A DNA stretch of 64,000 nucleotides, taken from Pseudomonas asiatica. Its GTDB lineage: Bacteria > Pseudomonadota > Gammaproteobacteria > Pseudomonadales > Pseudomonadaceae. Every line of letters begins with the position of its first letter. Positions within the stretch are counted from its first letter, which is position 1. The stretch is taken from positions 496,001-560,000 of the forward strand of contig NZ_BLJF01000001.1 in assembly GCF_009932335.1 (NCBI RefSeq), in the 5' to 3' direction. Made by a program: the position numbers and the translations under genes. Positions 17,520-26,464 of the stretch are shown here, one piece after another. The notes beneath the pieces are model-generated. The model had not been told where the DNA came from and did no database searches. It was given only the letters and a program-made list of their open reading frames with translations.

Positions 17520-18902
17520 ATGCTCGACCGCCATTCGCTGTTCTGGAAGCTGGCGATCCTGCTGGTGGGCTTCTGCCTGCTGATGATCGGCCTCAGTTAC
17601 ACCTGGGGCCGGCACATGGAGACCCAGAACGCCTTCCTTTCGGAGCCGGCGCGGCAGGCTTTGCGTGGCTATGCCGCCGAGGCCGAGCAGGCATGGCGCA
17701 GTGGTGGGCGGGCAGGGCTGGACCGCTGGGTGGCGACGATGCACCAGCGCGAACGCGGCTGGGTCGGCGTGCTCGACCTGAACCTGCGGCCGCTCGACAG
17801 CGCCAGCCTCGACCCGCAGATCATGCAGCGGTTGACCCGCCTGCGCGGTGTCGACTGGCCGATGAGCCGGCGCAGTGTCGACCAGCCGTGGTTGCGCATA
17901 CCGTTCCCGGGGGCACCGGAGCAGGGCATGTTGGTGATCGAACTGCCGCAGCGCTTCAACCCCGGCCAGTACCGGATGCTGTGGCGTATCATCACCAACG
18001 GCATCATCCCGGGTCTGTTCACCCTGCTGTTGTGCGTTGGCCTTTATCGCATGCTGATCGTGCCGTTGAACCAATTGCGCGAGCAGGCCAATGCCTGGCG
18101 CGCCGACCAGTTGTCGGCTCGCCTCGACTCACGCACCATCGCCCGGCATGACGAGCTGGGTGAACTGGCCCGTGCCTTCGACCAGATGGCCGAGCGGCTG
18201 CAGGGCACGGTAGCCATGCAGCAGCAGTTGCTGCGTGATCTGTCTCACGAAATGCGTACGCCACTCAGCCGGCTGCGGGTGGCCTGCGATGGTGAAACCG
18301 ACCTGCAGCGCCTGCGTGAACGCCTGGCACGGGAGGTGGACTGCATGCAGCAGCTGGTCGAGGATACCCTGCAACTGGCCTGGCAGGACGCCGACCGTGC
18401 GCCGATGAACCTTGAGCCGATCGAGGTGCAGGCGCTGTGGGAGCTGCTGGCCGAGAATGCCAGTTACGAAAGCGGCTGGGCCCCGGCGCGGCTGCGCTGC
18501 GAAGTGCCGGCGGACTGCTGGGTGCAGGGCAACCTGAACTACCTGGCCCAGGCGCTGGAGAACATGTTGCGCAATGCCATTCGTCACTCGCCGGCCGAGG
18601 GTGTGGTGCGCCTCGGTGGGCAGCGTGAAGGCGGGTATTGGCGGTTGTGGCTGGAAGACGAAGGCGGTGGCGTGGCTGAAGAAGACCTGGAGCGGATCTT
18701 TGCACCGTTCTCACGGCTGGACGGTTCGCGGCCCGGGGATGGTGGTTTCGGCCTGGGGCTGAGCATCGCCCGCAGTGCCATCCAGCGCCAGGGTGGCACC
18801 TTGTGGGCGCAGAATGGCAAGTATGGGCTGCGGTTGTGGATGCGCTTGCCATTACATGTGCCGGCCTCACCACAGCGCTTGAGTTTAACGCGGTCCCTGT
18901 AG
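17520..18902 (+). CDS. Sensor histidine kinase (PirS-like)
   Basis: A 460-residue kinase. Helix 1 is at about residues 10-30, a periplasmic loop follows to about 160, helix 2 is at about 163-185, then HAMP. HEMRTPLSRL (histidine near residue 243) is the phosphorylation site, with an ATP domain containing NAIRHSPAEG and GFGLGLSIA. It follows its regulator by three bases and is clearly co-translated. Its stop codon TAG is the first part of the TGTAGGAGCGG arm of a REP element, so the C-terminus was probably set by REP insertion or erosion. The signal sensed is unknown. Confidence 0.9.
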   Translation: MLDRHSLFWKLAILLVGFCLLMIGLSYTWGRHMETQNAFLSEPARQALRGYAAEAEQAWRSGGRAGLDRWVATMHQRERGWVGVLDLNLRPLDSASLDPQIMQRLTRLRGVDWPMSRRSVDQPWLRIPFPGAPEQGMLVIELPQRFNPGQYRMLWRIITNGIIPGLFTLLLCVGLYRMLIVPLNQLREQANAWRADQLSARLDSRTIARHDELGELARAFDQMAERLQGTVAMQQQLLRDLSHEMRTPLSRLRVACDGETDLQRLRERLAREVDCMQQLVEDTLQLAWQDADRAPMNLEPIEVQALWELLAENASYESGWAPARLRCEVPADCWVQGNLNYLAQALENMLRNAIRHSPAEGVVRLGGQREGGYWRLWLEDEGGGVAEEDLERIFAPFSRLDGSRPGDGGFGLGLSIARSAIQRQGGTLWAQNGKYGLRLWMRLPLHVPASPQRLSLTRSL

Positions 18903-19013
18903 GAGCGGCCTTGTGTCGCGATGGGGCGCGCAGCGGCCCCAAGGTTTCAGCTTCGCCGCATATATTGCCGGGGCCGCTGCGCGCCCCATCGCGACACAAG
19001 GCCGCTCCTACAA
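18898..19013. repeat. REP pair overlapping the end of the sensor kinase gene
   Basis: Two inverted arms (GTAGGAGCGGCCTTGTGTCG and its complement) with GGGGCGCGCAGCGGCCCC inner parts and a central spacer of about 30 bases. The left arm contains the stop codon of the kinase gene. Confidence 0.85.
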
Positions 19014-19139
19014 AGGCCGTACACGCAATACACGCCGATATATAGCTTGTAGCTATATTCATCACAGATTGCGTGATATGGCCAGGAAGGGTTTGCCGGT
19101 ATGATAGGCACCCCTGCCGTCCGGATTGTGAAATACGCC

Positions 19140-20039
19140 ATGACCTTGCAGTACCCAACCATCGCCGATTGCGTCGGCAATACGCCCCTGGTTCGCCTGC
19201 AGCGTATTGCTGGCGAAACCAGCAACACCCTCCTGCTCAAGCTCGAAGGTAACAATCCCGCCGGCTCGGTGAAGGACCGCCCGGCACTGTCGATGATCAC
19301 CCGCGCCGAACTGCGCGGCCAGATCAAGCCCGGCGATACCCTGATCGAAGCCACCTCCGGCAACACCGGCATCGCCCTGGCGATGGCTGCGGCGATCAAG
19401 GGCTACAAGATGATCCTGATCATGCCCGACAACTCCACCGCCGAACGCAAGGCCGCCATGACCGCCTACGGCGCCGAGCTGATCCTGGTGACCAAGGAAG
19501 AGGGCATGGAGGGCGCCCGTGACCTGGCCGAGAAGCTGCAGGCCGAAGGCCGCGGCCTGGTGCTGGACCAGTTCGCCAACGGCGACAACCCCATCGCCCA
19601 CTACAACAGCACCGGCCCCGAGATCTGGCAGCAGACCCAAGGCACCATCACTCATTTCATCAGCTCCATGGGTACCACCGGTACCATCATGGGCTGCTCG
19701 CAGTACCTCAAGGAACAAAACCCGGCGGTGCAGATCATCGGCCTGCAACCAATGGAAGGCTCGGCAATTCCGGGCATCCGCCGCTGGCCCGAGGAATACC
19801 TGCCGAAAATCTTCGACGCCAGCCGTGTCGACCGCGTGGTCGACATGTCGCAGCAGGAAGCAGAGGAAACCACCCGCCGCCTTGCCCGTGAAGAGGGCAT
19901 TTTCTGCGGCGTGTCTTCCGGTGGTGCAGTCGCGGCCATGCTGCGCCTGTCCCGCGAGGTGGAGAATGCCACGATGGTCGCGATCATCTGCGACCGCGGC
20001 GACCGTTACCTGTCCACCGGCCTGTTCGACCCGAGCTAA
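19140..20039 (+). CDS. cysM: CysM, O-phospho/acetylserine sulfhydrylase B
   Basis: A 299-residue fold-type II PLP enzyme. NNPAGSVKDRPAL (about residues 38-50) holds the PLP lysine K45, and EATSGNTGIALAM (about 70-82) is the phosphate and substrate loop. CysM makes cysteine from O-acetylserine and sulfide or thiosulfate. The start MTLQYPTIAD is the family start; an in-frame ATG at 19101 adds residues not seen in homologues. rlmD begins on the base after its stop codon (TAAATG), so coupling is very likely. Confidence 0.95.
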   Translation: MTLQYPTIADCVGNTPLVRLQRIAGETSNTLLLKLEGNNPAGSVKDRPALSMITRAELRGQIKPGDTLIEATSGNTGIALAMAAAIKGYKMILIMPDNSTAERKAAMTAYGAELILVTKEEGMEGARDLAEKLQAEGRGLVLDQFANGDNPIAHYNSTGPEIWQQTQGTITHFISSMGTTGTIMGCSQYLKEQNPAVQIIGLQPMEGSAIPGIRRWPEEYLPKIFDASRVDRVVDMSQQEAEETTRRLAREEGIFCGVSSGGAVAAMLRLSREVENATMVAIICDRGDRYLSTGLFDPS

Positions 20040-21398
20040 ATGTCCAAGAAGAAAAGCAACAGCGGCCTGCGCTTCCAGCCGGCCGGCGGCAACCGCAGCC
20101 CCCAGGTCCCGGTGGGCAAGAAGCAGCGCCTGGAAATCGAGCGCCTGGCCGGTGACGGCCGGGGCATTGCCTTCCACGAAGGGCGCACCTGGTTCGTCAG
20201 CGGCGCCCTGGCCGGTGAGGCCGTTGAGGCGCGGGTGCTCAATGCCCGTGGCAAAGTGGTCGAGGCCCGCCTGGAGCGCCTGCTGCAGGCCAGCACCGAA
20301 CGCCGTCAGGCACCGTGCCGGTATTACGAGCGTTGCGGAGGCTGCAACCTGCAGCACCTGCCGCACGAAGCGCAGTTGGCGCTCAAGCAGCGCACCCTGG
20401 CAGAGCAGCTGCAGCGGGTGGCCGGCGTGCAGCCCGAGGAATGGGCCGCACCGCTGAGCGGGCCGGAGTTCGGCTACCGGCGTCGCGCCCGCGTGGCCGT
20501 GCGCTGGGACATAAAGGCGCGGCAACTGGAGGTCGGCTTCCGCGCCGAAGCCAGCCAGGACGTCATTGCCATCGACGATTGCGCGGTGCTGGTACAGCCC
20601 TTGCAGTCGATTCTGCGCCATTTACCGACCGTGCTGCGCTCGCTGAGCAAGCCGCAGGCGCTGGGCCATGTAGAACTGTTCAGCGGTACTGCCGAGGCGC
20701 TGCTGGTGCGCCATGTCGCGCCGTTGCCCGCTGAAGACCTGGCCAGGCTGCAGGCGTTCTGCGAACAGGCCAATGCCCAGTTGTGGCTGCAGGGCGAAGG
20801 GGAGCCGGCGCCAGTGGACCCGGCCGCGCAGTTGGGCTTTGCCTTGGCGCCCTGGCAGCTGGAACTGGCCTGGCGCCCAGGTGACTTCGTGCAGGTGAAT
20901 GCCCAGGTCAACACGGCGATGATAGAGCAGGCCCTGGCCTGGCTCGCACCGCAGGCCGACGAGCGTGTGCTGGACCTGTTCTGCGGCCTGGGCAACTTCG
21001 CCCTGCCACTGGCCCGGCAGGCGCGCGAGGTAGTGGCAGTGGAAGGAGTGCAGGCCATGGTCGATCGGGCCGCGGCCAATGCCCGGAACAACAATGTGCA
21101 TAACGCACGGTTTTTTCAGGCCGATTTATCGCAGCCTTTGGCGGGTGCCGGATGGGCCGCCGAGGGCTTTTCTGCGGTACTCTTGGATCCACCGCGCGAC
21201 GGTGCTTTCGAGGTGGTGCAAGGCATCGCCCGCCTCAAGGCCAGAAGGCTGGTCTATGTATCGTGCAACCCGGCCACGCTGGCGCGAGACGCGCAGGTGC
21301 TGGTCGGCCAGGGGTACCGGTTAAAAAGGGCCGGGATTCTCGACATGTTTCCTCAGACGGCGCATGTCGAGGCCATGGCGTTATTCGAAGCGGGCTAG
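20040..21398 (+). CDS. rlmD: RlmD, 23S rRNA (uracil-1939-C5) methyltransferase
   Basis: A 452-residue enzyme with an N-terminal TRAM domain (about residues 25-85). A cysteine cluster for an iron-sulfur centre follows ([14 protein letters not shown], about 97-110). The SAM domain contains [16 protein letters not shown], and the catalytic cysteine is in [13 protein letters not shown] with the base in [11 protein letters not shown]. It methylates U1939 of 23S rRNA. It is joined directly to cysM and lies upstream of relA on the same strand, the cysM-rlmD-relA-mazG order common in Pseudomonas. Confidence 0.95.
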   Translation: MSKKKSNSGLRFQPAGGNRSPQVPVGKKQRLEIERLAGDGRGIAFHEGRTWFVSGALAGEAVEARVLNARGKVVEARLERLLQASTERRQAPCRYYERCGGCNLQHLPHEAQLALKQRTLAEQLQRVAGVQPEEWAAPLSGPEFGYRRRARVAVRWDIKARQLEVGFRAEASQDVIAIDDCAVLVQPLQSILRHLPTVLRSLSKPQALGHVELFSGTAEALLVRHVAPLPAEDLARLQAFCEQANAQLWLQGEGEPAPVDPAAQLGFALAPWQLELAWRPGDFVQVNAQVNTAMIEQALAWLAPQADERVLDLFCGLGNFALPLARQAREVVAVEGVQAMVDRAAANARNNNVHNARFFQADLSQPLAGAGWAAEGFSAVLLDPPRDGAFEVVQGIARLKARRLVYVSCNPATLARDAQVLVGQGYRLKRAGILDMFPQTAHVEAMALFEAG

Positions 21399-21494
21399 CT
21401 GACTGGCCCCTTGGTGCGGCTTTCATGGAATGGTGGCCGCACGGTGATCGCCAGCGCACCCGTGTGGTGTGCTGTATGGAAAGGTAAAACAAAG

Positions 21495-23735
21495 ATGGTA
21501 CAGGTGAGAGTGCACCAGCCGGTCAACACCGACGGCAGTATCAATCTCGAAGCATGGTTGGACCATGTGGTAAGCGTCGATTCGGCACTGGATCGCGCAG
21601 CGCTGAAAGAGGCCTGCGAGTTTGCCCATGAAGTCGAGAAAAAGGGCAACCCGGCCAAGCATTCCTGGGCGGACGGTACGTCCAGCTTCCAGGCGGGCCT
21701 TGAGATCGCGGAAATCCTAGCCGACCTCAAGCTCGACCAGGATTCCCTGGTGGCGGCGGTCATCTACCGCTCGGTACGCGAGGGCAAAGTGACCCTGGCC
21801 GAGGTCAGCCAGCGCTTTGGCCCGGTAGTGTCCAAGCTGATCGACGGTGTGCTGCGCATGGCCGCCATCAGCGCCAGCCTCAGCCCGCGCCAATCGCTGG
21901 TGCTGGGCTCGCAGGCGCAGGTCGAGAACCTGCGCAAGATGCTCGTGGCCATGGTCGACGACGTGCGCGTGGCGCTCATCAAGCTGGCCGAGCGCACCTG
22001 CGCGATCCGTGCGGTCAAGGCCGCCGACGACGAGAAACGCCTGCGTGTCGCGCGCGAGGTGTTCGATATCTATGCGCCGCTGGCGCACCGCCTGGGTATC
22101 GGCCACATCAAGTGGGAGTTGGAAGACCTTTCCTTCCGCTACCTCGAACCCGACCAGTACAAACAGATCGCCAAGCTGCTGCACGAGCGCCGGTTGGACC
22201 GCGAGCGGTTCATCAGCGAGGTTATGAACCAGCTGCAGAACGAGCTGCTGGCCACTGGCGTCAAGGCCGACATCAGCGGCCGGGCGAAACATATCTATTC
22301 GATCTGGCGCAAGATGCAGCGCAAAGGCCTGGAATTCAGCCAGATCTACGACGTGCGCGCGGTACGCGTGCTGGTGCCGGAAATTCGCGACTGCTACACC
22401 GCGTTGGGCATCGTGCATACCCTGTGGCGGCATATCCCCAAGGAGTTCGACGATTACATCGCCAACCCCAAGGAGAACGGCTATCGCTCGCTGCACACCG
22501 CGGTGATCGGCCCCGAGGGCAAGGTGCTGGAAGTGCAGATCCGTACCCACGGCATGCACGAGGAAGCCGAGCTTGGGGTATGTGCCCACTGGCGCTACAA
22601 GGGCACCGACGTCAAGTCCAGTTCCAACCATTACGAAGAGAAGATCTCCTGGCTGCGCCAGGTGCTGGAGTGGCACGAAGAGCTGGGCGACATCGGTGGC
22701 CTGGCCGAGCAGCTGCGGGTCGACATCGAGCCGGACCGGGTCTATGTGTTTACCCCGGACGGCCACGCCATCGACTTGCCAAAGGGTGCCACGCCGCTGG
22801 ACTTCGCCTACCGCGTGCACACCGAAATCGGCCACAACTGCCGCGGCGCCAAGATCAACGGGCGCATCGTGCCGCTCAACTACAGCCTGCAGACCGGCGA
22901 GCAGGTCGAGATCATTACCAGCAAGCACGGCAATCCTAGCCGTGACTGGTTGAACTCCAACCTGGGCTACGTCACTACCTCGCGGGCGCGGGCCAAGATC
23001 GTGCACTGGTTCAAGCTGCAGGCACGCGACCAGAACGTCGCTGCCGGCAAGACCTTGCTCGAACGCGAGCTCAGCCGCCTGGGCCTGCCGCAGGTGGATT
23101 TCGAGCGCCTGGCCGAGAAGACCAACGTCAAGACCGCCGAGGACATGTTCGCCTCGCTCGGTGCCGGCGACCTGCGCCTGGCGCACCTGGTCAACGCCGC
23201 CCAGCAGCTGCTTGAGCCCGAGCGCATCGAGCAGATCGAACTGGTACCGCGCAAGCCTACCGGGCCGCGTACCGGCAAGCGTGGCGACATCCAGATCCAG
23301 GGTGTCGGCAACCTGCTGACGCAGATGGCCGGCTGCTGCCAGCCGCTGCCGGGCGACGCCATCGTCGGCTACATCACTCAGGGCCGCGGTGTGAGCATCC
23401 ACCGCCAGGACTGCGCTTCGGTGCTGCAGTTGGCGGGCAAGGAACCGGAGCGCATGATCCAGGTAAGCTGGGGGCCGATCCCGGTGCAGACCTACCCGGT
23501 CGACATCGTCATCCGTGCCTACGACCGCCCGGGCTTGCTGCGCGATGTGTCGCAAGTGCTGCTGAACGAAAAGATCAACGTGCTGGCGGTGAACACCCGC
23601 TCGAACAAGGAAGACAACACCGCGCTGATGTCGCTGACCATCGAGATTCCAGGCCTGGATGCGCTGGGGCGCCTGCTGGGGCGGATCTCGCAGTTGCCCA
23701 ACATCATCGAGACGCGGCGTAATCGTACACCTTGA
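21495..23735 (+). CDS. relA: RelA, GTP pyrophosphokinase
   Basis: A 746-residue RelA/SpoT protein. It has an N-terminal HD-like domain (about residues 30-200), a synthetase domain (about 240-350, with PKENGYRSLHTAV), a TGS domain (about 405-465), a zinc-finger/CRIS-type region with GCCQPLPGD, and an ACT domain (about 665-740). The HD-type metal motif is degenerate (no HDxxED), as in monofunctional RelA. On uncharged tRNA at the ribosome it makes (p)ppGpp. The start MVQVRVHQP follows an AAAGATG-type leader; an in-frame ATG at 21411 is not supported. Confidence 0.95.
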   Translation: MVQVRVHQPVNTDGSINLEAWLDHVVSVDSALDRAALKEACEFAHEVEKKGNPAKHSWADGTSSFQAGLEIAEILADLKLDQDSLVAAVIYRSVREGKVTLAEVSQRFGPVVSKLIDGVLRMAAISASLSPRQSLVLGSQAQVENLRKMLVAMVDDVRVALIKLAERTCAIRAVKAADDEKRLRVAREVFDIYAPLAHRLGIGHIKWELEDLSFRYLEPDQYKQIAKLLHERRLDRERFISEVMNQLQNELLATGVKADISGRAKHIYSIWRKMQRKGLEFSQIYDVRAVRVLVPEIRDCYTALGIVHTLWRHIPKEFDDYIANPKENGYRSLHTAVIGPEGKVLEVQIRTHGMHEEAELGVCAHWRYKGTDVKSSSNHYEEKISWLRQVLEWHEELGDIGGLAEQLRVDIEPDRVYVFTPDGHAIDLPKGATPLDFAYRVHTEIGHNCRGAKINGRIVPLNYSLQTGEQVEIITSKHGNPSRDWLNSNLGYVTTSRARAKIVHWFKLQARDQNVAAGKTLLERELSRLGLPQVDFERLAEKTNVKTAEDMFASLGAGDLRLAHLVNAAQQLLEPERIEQIELVPRKPTGPRTGKRGDIQIQGVGNLLTQMAGCCQPLPGDAIVGYITQGRGVSIHRQDCASVLQLAGKEPERMIQVSWGPIPVQTYPVDIVIRAYDRPGLLRDVSQVLLNEKINVLAVNTRSNKEDNTALMSLTIEIPGLDALGRLLGRISQLPNIIETRRNRTP

Positions 23736-23743
23736 TAATCTGG

Positions 23744-23869
23744 ATTGGGGCCGCTGTGCGGCCCATCGCCGGCAAGCCAGCTCCCACCGGTACTCCGCAG
23801 GCCTCAAGTCCTGTGCAATACCGGTGGGAGCTTGCTTGCCGTCGATCGGGGGCAAAGCCCCCGCCGAGG
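23744..23869. repeat. REP pair between relA and mazG
   Basis: Two inverted arms with GCCGGCAAGCCAGCTCCCACCGG, more diverged than the other pairs: the right arm reads GCTTGCTTGCCGTCGATCGGG. It ends about ten bases before the mazG start. Confidence 0.8.
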
Positions 23870-23880
23870 AATAGCTGACC

Positions 23881-24714
23881 ATGACCTACACCCTCGAAGA
23901 CCTGCTGCACCTCATGGCCCGCCTGCGCGACCCGCAGTACGGCTGCCCATGGGACCTGAAGCAGAACTACGCGAGCATCGTCCCGCACACCATCGAAGAG
24001 GCCTACGAGGTTGCCGACACCATCGAGCGCGGCGACTTCGAGCACCTGCAAGGTGAGCTGGGCGACTTGCTGTTCCAGGTGGTCTACTACAGCCAGCTGG
24101 CCCGCGAGGAGGGGCGTTTCGAGTTCGACGGCGTGGTCGACAGCATCACCCGCAAGCTCATTCGCCGTCACCCGCATGTATTCCCCACCGGCGAGCTGTA
24201 TGCGCCGGTGGACACCCCCAGCCTGGACGAGGCCCAGGTCAAGTCACGCTGGGAAGAAATCAAGGCTGAAGAGCGCGCGGAAAAGAGCCAGCCCGAACAG
24301 CTGTCGTTGCTCGACGACGTACCAGCGGCATTGCCGGCGTTGTCGCGGGCAGCCAAACTGCAAAAGCGCGCGGCCACGGTCGGTTTCGACTGGCCTGCGG
24401 CATTGCCGGTGCTGGACAAGGTGCGCGAAGAGCTGGACGAAGTACTGCAGGCCATGGCCGACGGCGATGCCGATGCGCTCGAGGATGAAATCGGCGACCT
24501 GTTGTTTGCCGCCGTCAACCTGGCCCGCCACCTCAAGCATGATCCGGAACACGCCCTGCGCCGTGCCAATCGCAAGTTCGAGCGGCGTTTCCGCTTCATC
24601 GAACAGGCATTGCGCGACAGTGGCCGCCCCATCGAAGATTGTAACCTTGATGAACTGGATGCCCTTTGGGGTGAAGCCAAACGTCAGGAAAAGAACCTGC
24701 CCAGCTGCGGCTGA
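23881..24714 (+). CDS. mazG: MazG nucleoside triphosphate pyrophosphohydrolase
   Basis: A 277-residue protein with two tandem MazG domains. The first has EEAYEVADTIERGDFEHLQ and ELGDLLFQVVYYSQLA (about residues 39-75). The second has EELDEVLQAMADGDADALEDEIGDLLF-type sequence (about 183-210). These EExxE and ExxD sets bind magnesium. MazG hydrolyses NTPs and (p)ppGpp-related nucleotides to the monophosphate, and its place directly after relA fits a role in limiting ppGpp. A GAGGA site precedes the ATG. Confidence 0.95.
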   Translation: MTYTLEDLLHLMARLRDPQYGCPWDLKQNYASIVPHTIEEAYEVADTIERGDFEHLQGELGDLLFQVVYYSQLAREEGRFEFDGVVDSITRKLIRRHPHVFPTGELYAPVDTPSLDEAQVKSRWEEIKAEERAEKSQPEQLSLLDDVPAALPALSRAAKLQKRAATVGFDWPAALPVLDKVREELDEVLQAMADGDADALEDEIGDLLFAAVNLARHLKHDPEHALRRANRKFERRFRFIEQALRDSGRPIEDCNLDELDALWGEAKRQEKNLPSCG

Positions 24715-24740
24715 GCTGTTGCATAAGTGAGTGAACATTC

Positions 24741-25280
24741 ATGAGCCTTTCCCTTCGCGACCAACTGCTCAAAGCCGGTCTGGTCAACCAGAAACAGGTT
24801 TCCCAGGCCAACAAAGCCGAGAAGAAACAGAAACGCCTGGAGCACAAAGGCCAGGTCGAGGTGGACGACAGCCAGCAGCGCATGGCCAAGGAAGCCATGG
24901 CCGAGAAAGCCAAGCGTGACCAGGAACTGAACCGCCAGCAGCAGGAAAAAGCCGAGCAGAAGGCCCGCGCCGCGCAGATCAAGCAGTTGATCGAAGCGAC
25001 TCGCCTGCCGAAGCTGAGCACCGAGGACTACTACAATTTCGTCGACGACAAGAAGGTCAAGCGCATTGCCGTCAATGCCCTGATGCGGACCAAGCTGAGC
25101 AATGGTGCGCTGGCCGTGGTGTCGTTTGCCGGCGGCTACGAGGTGATCCCTCGTGAGGCGGCATTGAAGATCCAGGAACGCGATCCTGGCCGTGTCCTGC
25201 TGCTGAACACCCATGTCGAGGAAGCGGACGAGGACGACCCGTACGCGGCCTACAAGATCCCTGATGATCTGATGTGGTAA
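24741..25280 (+). CDS. DUF2058 protein (YaiL-like)
   Basis: A 179-residue protein of the DUF2058 family. The N-terminal half (about residues 8-85) is a highly charged, lysine- and glutamine-rich helix that reads as a coiled coil, and the C-terminal half is a compact domain including LSTEDYYNFVDDKKVKRI. E. coli YaiL is reported as a nucleoprotein or polysome-associated protein, but the function is not established. It follows mazG by 26 bases and is closed by a clear terminator, so it is likely the last gene of the relA-mazG run. Confidence 0.85.
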   Translation: MSLSLRDQLLKAGLVNQKQVSQANKAEKKQKRLEHKGQVEVDDSQQRMAKEAMAEKAKRDQELNRQQQEKAEQKARAAQIKQLIEATRLPKLSTEDYYNFVDDKKVKRIAVNALMRTKLSNGALAVVSFAGGYEVIPREAALKIQERDPGRVLLLNTHVEEADEDDPYAAYKIPDDLMW

Positions 25281-25285
25281 CCACG

Positions 25286-25312
25286 AAAAACCCCGCCTTG
25301 GCGGGGTTTTTC
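25286..25312. terminator. Bidirectional Rho-independent terminator
   Basis: AAAAACCCCGCC, TTGG, then CGGGGTTTTT: a GC stem flanked by A and T tracts, serving the DUF2058 gene and the convergent 60-aa gene. Confidence 0.9.
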
Positions 25313-25325
25313 ATTTGAAGATGGG

Positions 25326-25508
25326 TCATTGCGTGGCGCGCTGGTTCTCCAAAGTTTCCAGCTCTGCGCGGTACTGGTGTGCTTCGTGTTCGTTGTGGAA
25401 CATCCCCACCAGTTGGCCCTGTTGGTGCACATCCCAGATCCGCACACCAGCGGCCAGGCCTTCGTGGGATATTTTCGATTCGTCGCGTTCGGTTACTTGG
25501 ACTGTCAT
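25326..25508 (-). CDS. Small conserved-type protein of unknown function
   Basis: A 60-residue protein, acidic and soluble, without signal peptide or membrane helix. It contains a short beta-rich part (VRIWDVHQQGQLVGMFHNEHEA) followed by a helix. GGAG stands about 8 bases before the ATG, and the terminator at 25286 closes it. I do not recognise a family. The ribosome site, codon usage and own terminator make it a real gene. Confidence 0.7.
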   Translation of the reverse strand: MTVQVTERDESKISHEGLAAGVRIWDVHQQGQLVGMFHNEHEAHQYRAELETLENQRATQ

Positions 25509-25643
25509 CGTTAAACTCCACTGCTTCAGTTGGCTGCGACACTGTGTCGCACAGCCTCTTTATAGAGTTTGTTAGCAGGCTAAGTAAATAAAACCGGCAT
25601 GAAACAAGTTTCATGATCAGCGTTTGGGTCGGCAGGTGCGCTT

Positions 25644-25676
25644 TTGTAGGAGCGACACAAGGCCGCTCCTACAGGC
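25644..25676. repeat. Collapsed single REP
   Basis: TGTAGGAGCG and CGCTCCTACA with only about ten bases between them: a REP of the same family as at 18898, reduced to one palindrome. Confidence 0.65.
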
Positions 25677-25693
25677 GTCGCTGCAAGGCAGGC

Positions 25694-25723
25694 AGAAAAA
25701 AGCCCCGCACAAGGCGGGGCTTC
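25694..25723 (-). terminator. Rho-independent terminator of the purM-purN-DUF3108 operon
   Basis: On the minus strand, AGCCCCGC, CTTGT, GCGGGGCT, then six T. It lies 22 bases beyond the DUF3108 stop codon. Confidence 0.9.
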
Positions 25724-25745
25724 GGGTGCTGCTGGCAGCGCTGGC

Positions 25746-26456
25746 TCAGTTGCCCTTCACCGGCTTGCCATCGACCGTGCCGTCCTGCAGCACGATCACG
25801 TATTCCTTGCCATCGGTCTCGACCTGGCGCAGTTGCACCAGCAGGTAGTCCCAGTTCTTTGCGAACCACAGCTCGGTGATGCGCTTGCTCTGGCTTGGGT
25901 CGCGCACGCGCTCGACCTTCACCGCATCGACCTGGCCAGTCTTGGTAGTGACCTTTTCGGTGCCCAGCACGCGGAAGTCGTAGGTGTCGATCTCGTCACC
26001 GTCAACCACCTGATAGGTCATGCTCTTCTTGCCGGCGGCCACGTCATGTTGCAGGGCCAGCTGATAGGACGACTTGTCCAGCACGCCACGGTTCAGCGGC
26101 AGGTTGATGGCATCGCCACGGTCGCTGCCGGTGACCTTTTTGCTGTTCCAGTCGAAAGTCAGGTCAACCTTCTTGGCCTTGCCCAGGCCACCACGCTCGA
26201 AGTGGTACTTCTGTGGCAGCAGGGTGTCGTTGTCCATGCGGAGGGTGCTTTGCTCGGTCAGGCTGGCGATCATCATGGAAGCCTTGAAATTAAGGTCCCA
26301 GGTACCGTTGGCATTCTTGACCAGGCTGCGCTCGGCGGTGCCGCTCATGGGCAGTTGCTTCCAGTCTGCGGTATAGCTGGCCGAGAAAGGCTTCAGATCA
26401 GCTGCCTGGAGGGGCAGGGCGAGCACGGCGAGAGCCAAGAGCAGGGCGCGACGCAT
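25746..26456 (-). CDS. DUF3108 periplasmic protein
   Basis: A 236-residue protein with a signal peptide (MRRALLLALAVLALPLQAAD, cleavage near residue 19) and a beta-rich mature domain of the DUF3108 family, which has an LolA/outer-membrane-related fold in some descriptions. Recognisable segments are FSASYTADWKQLPMSGTAERSL near the start and YQVVDGDEIDTYDFRVLG later. AGGAGA precedes the ATG. It starts nine bases after purN and ends at a strong terminator, so it is the last gene of purM-purN-DUF3108. No link with purine synthesis is known. Confidence 0.85.
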   Translation of the reverse strand: MRRALLLALAVLALPLQAADLKPFSASYTADWKQLPMSGTAERSLVKNANGTWDLNFKASMMIASLTEQSTLRMDNDTLLPQKYHFERGGLGKAKKVDLTFDWNSKKVTGSDRGDAINLPLNRGVLDKSSYQLALQHDVAAGKKSMTYQVVDGDEIDTYDFRVLGTEKVTTKTGQVDAVKVERVRDPSQSKRITELWFAKNWDYLLVQLRQVETDGKEYVIVLQDGTVDGKPVKGN

Positions 26457-26464
26457 AAATTCTC

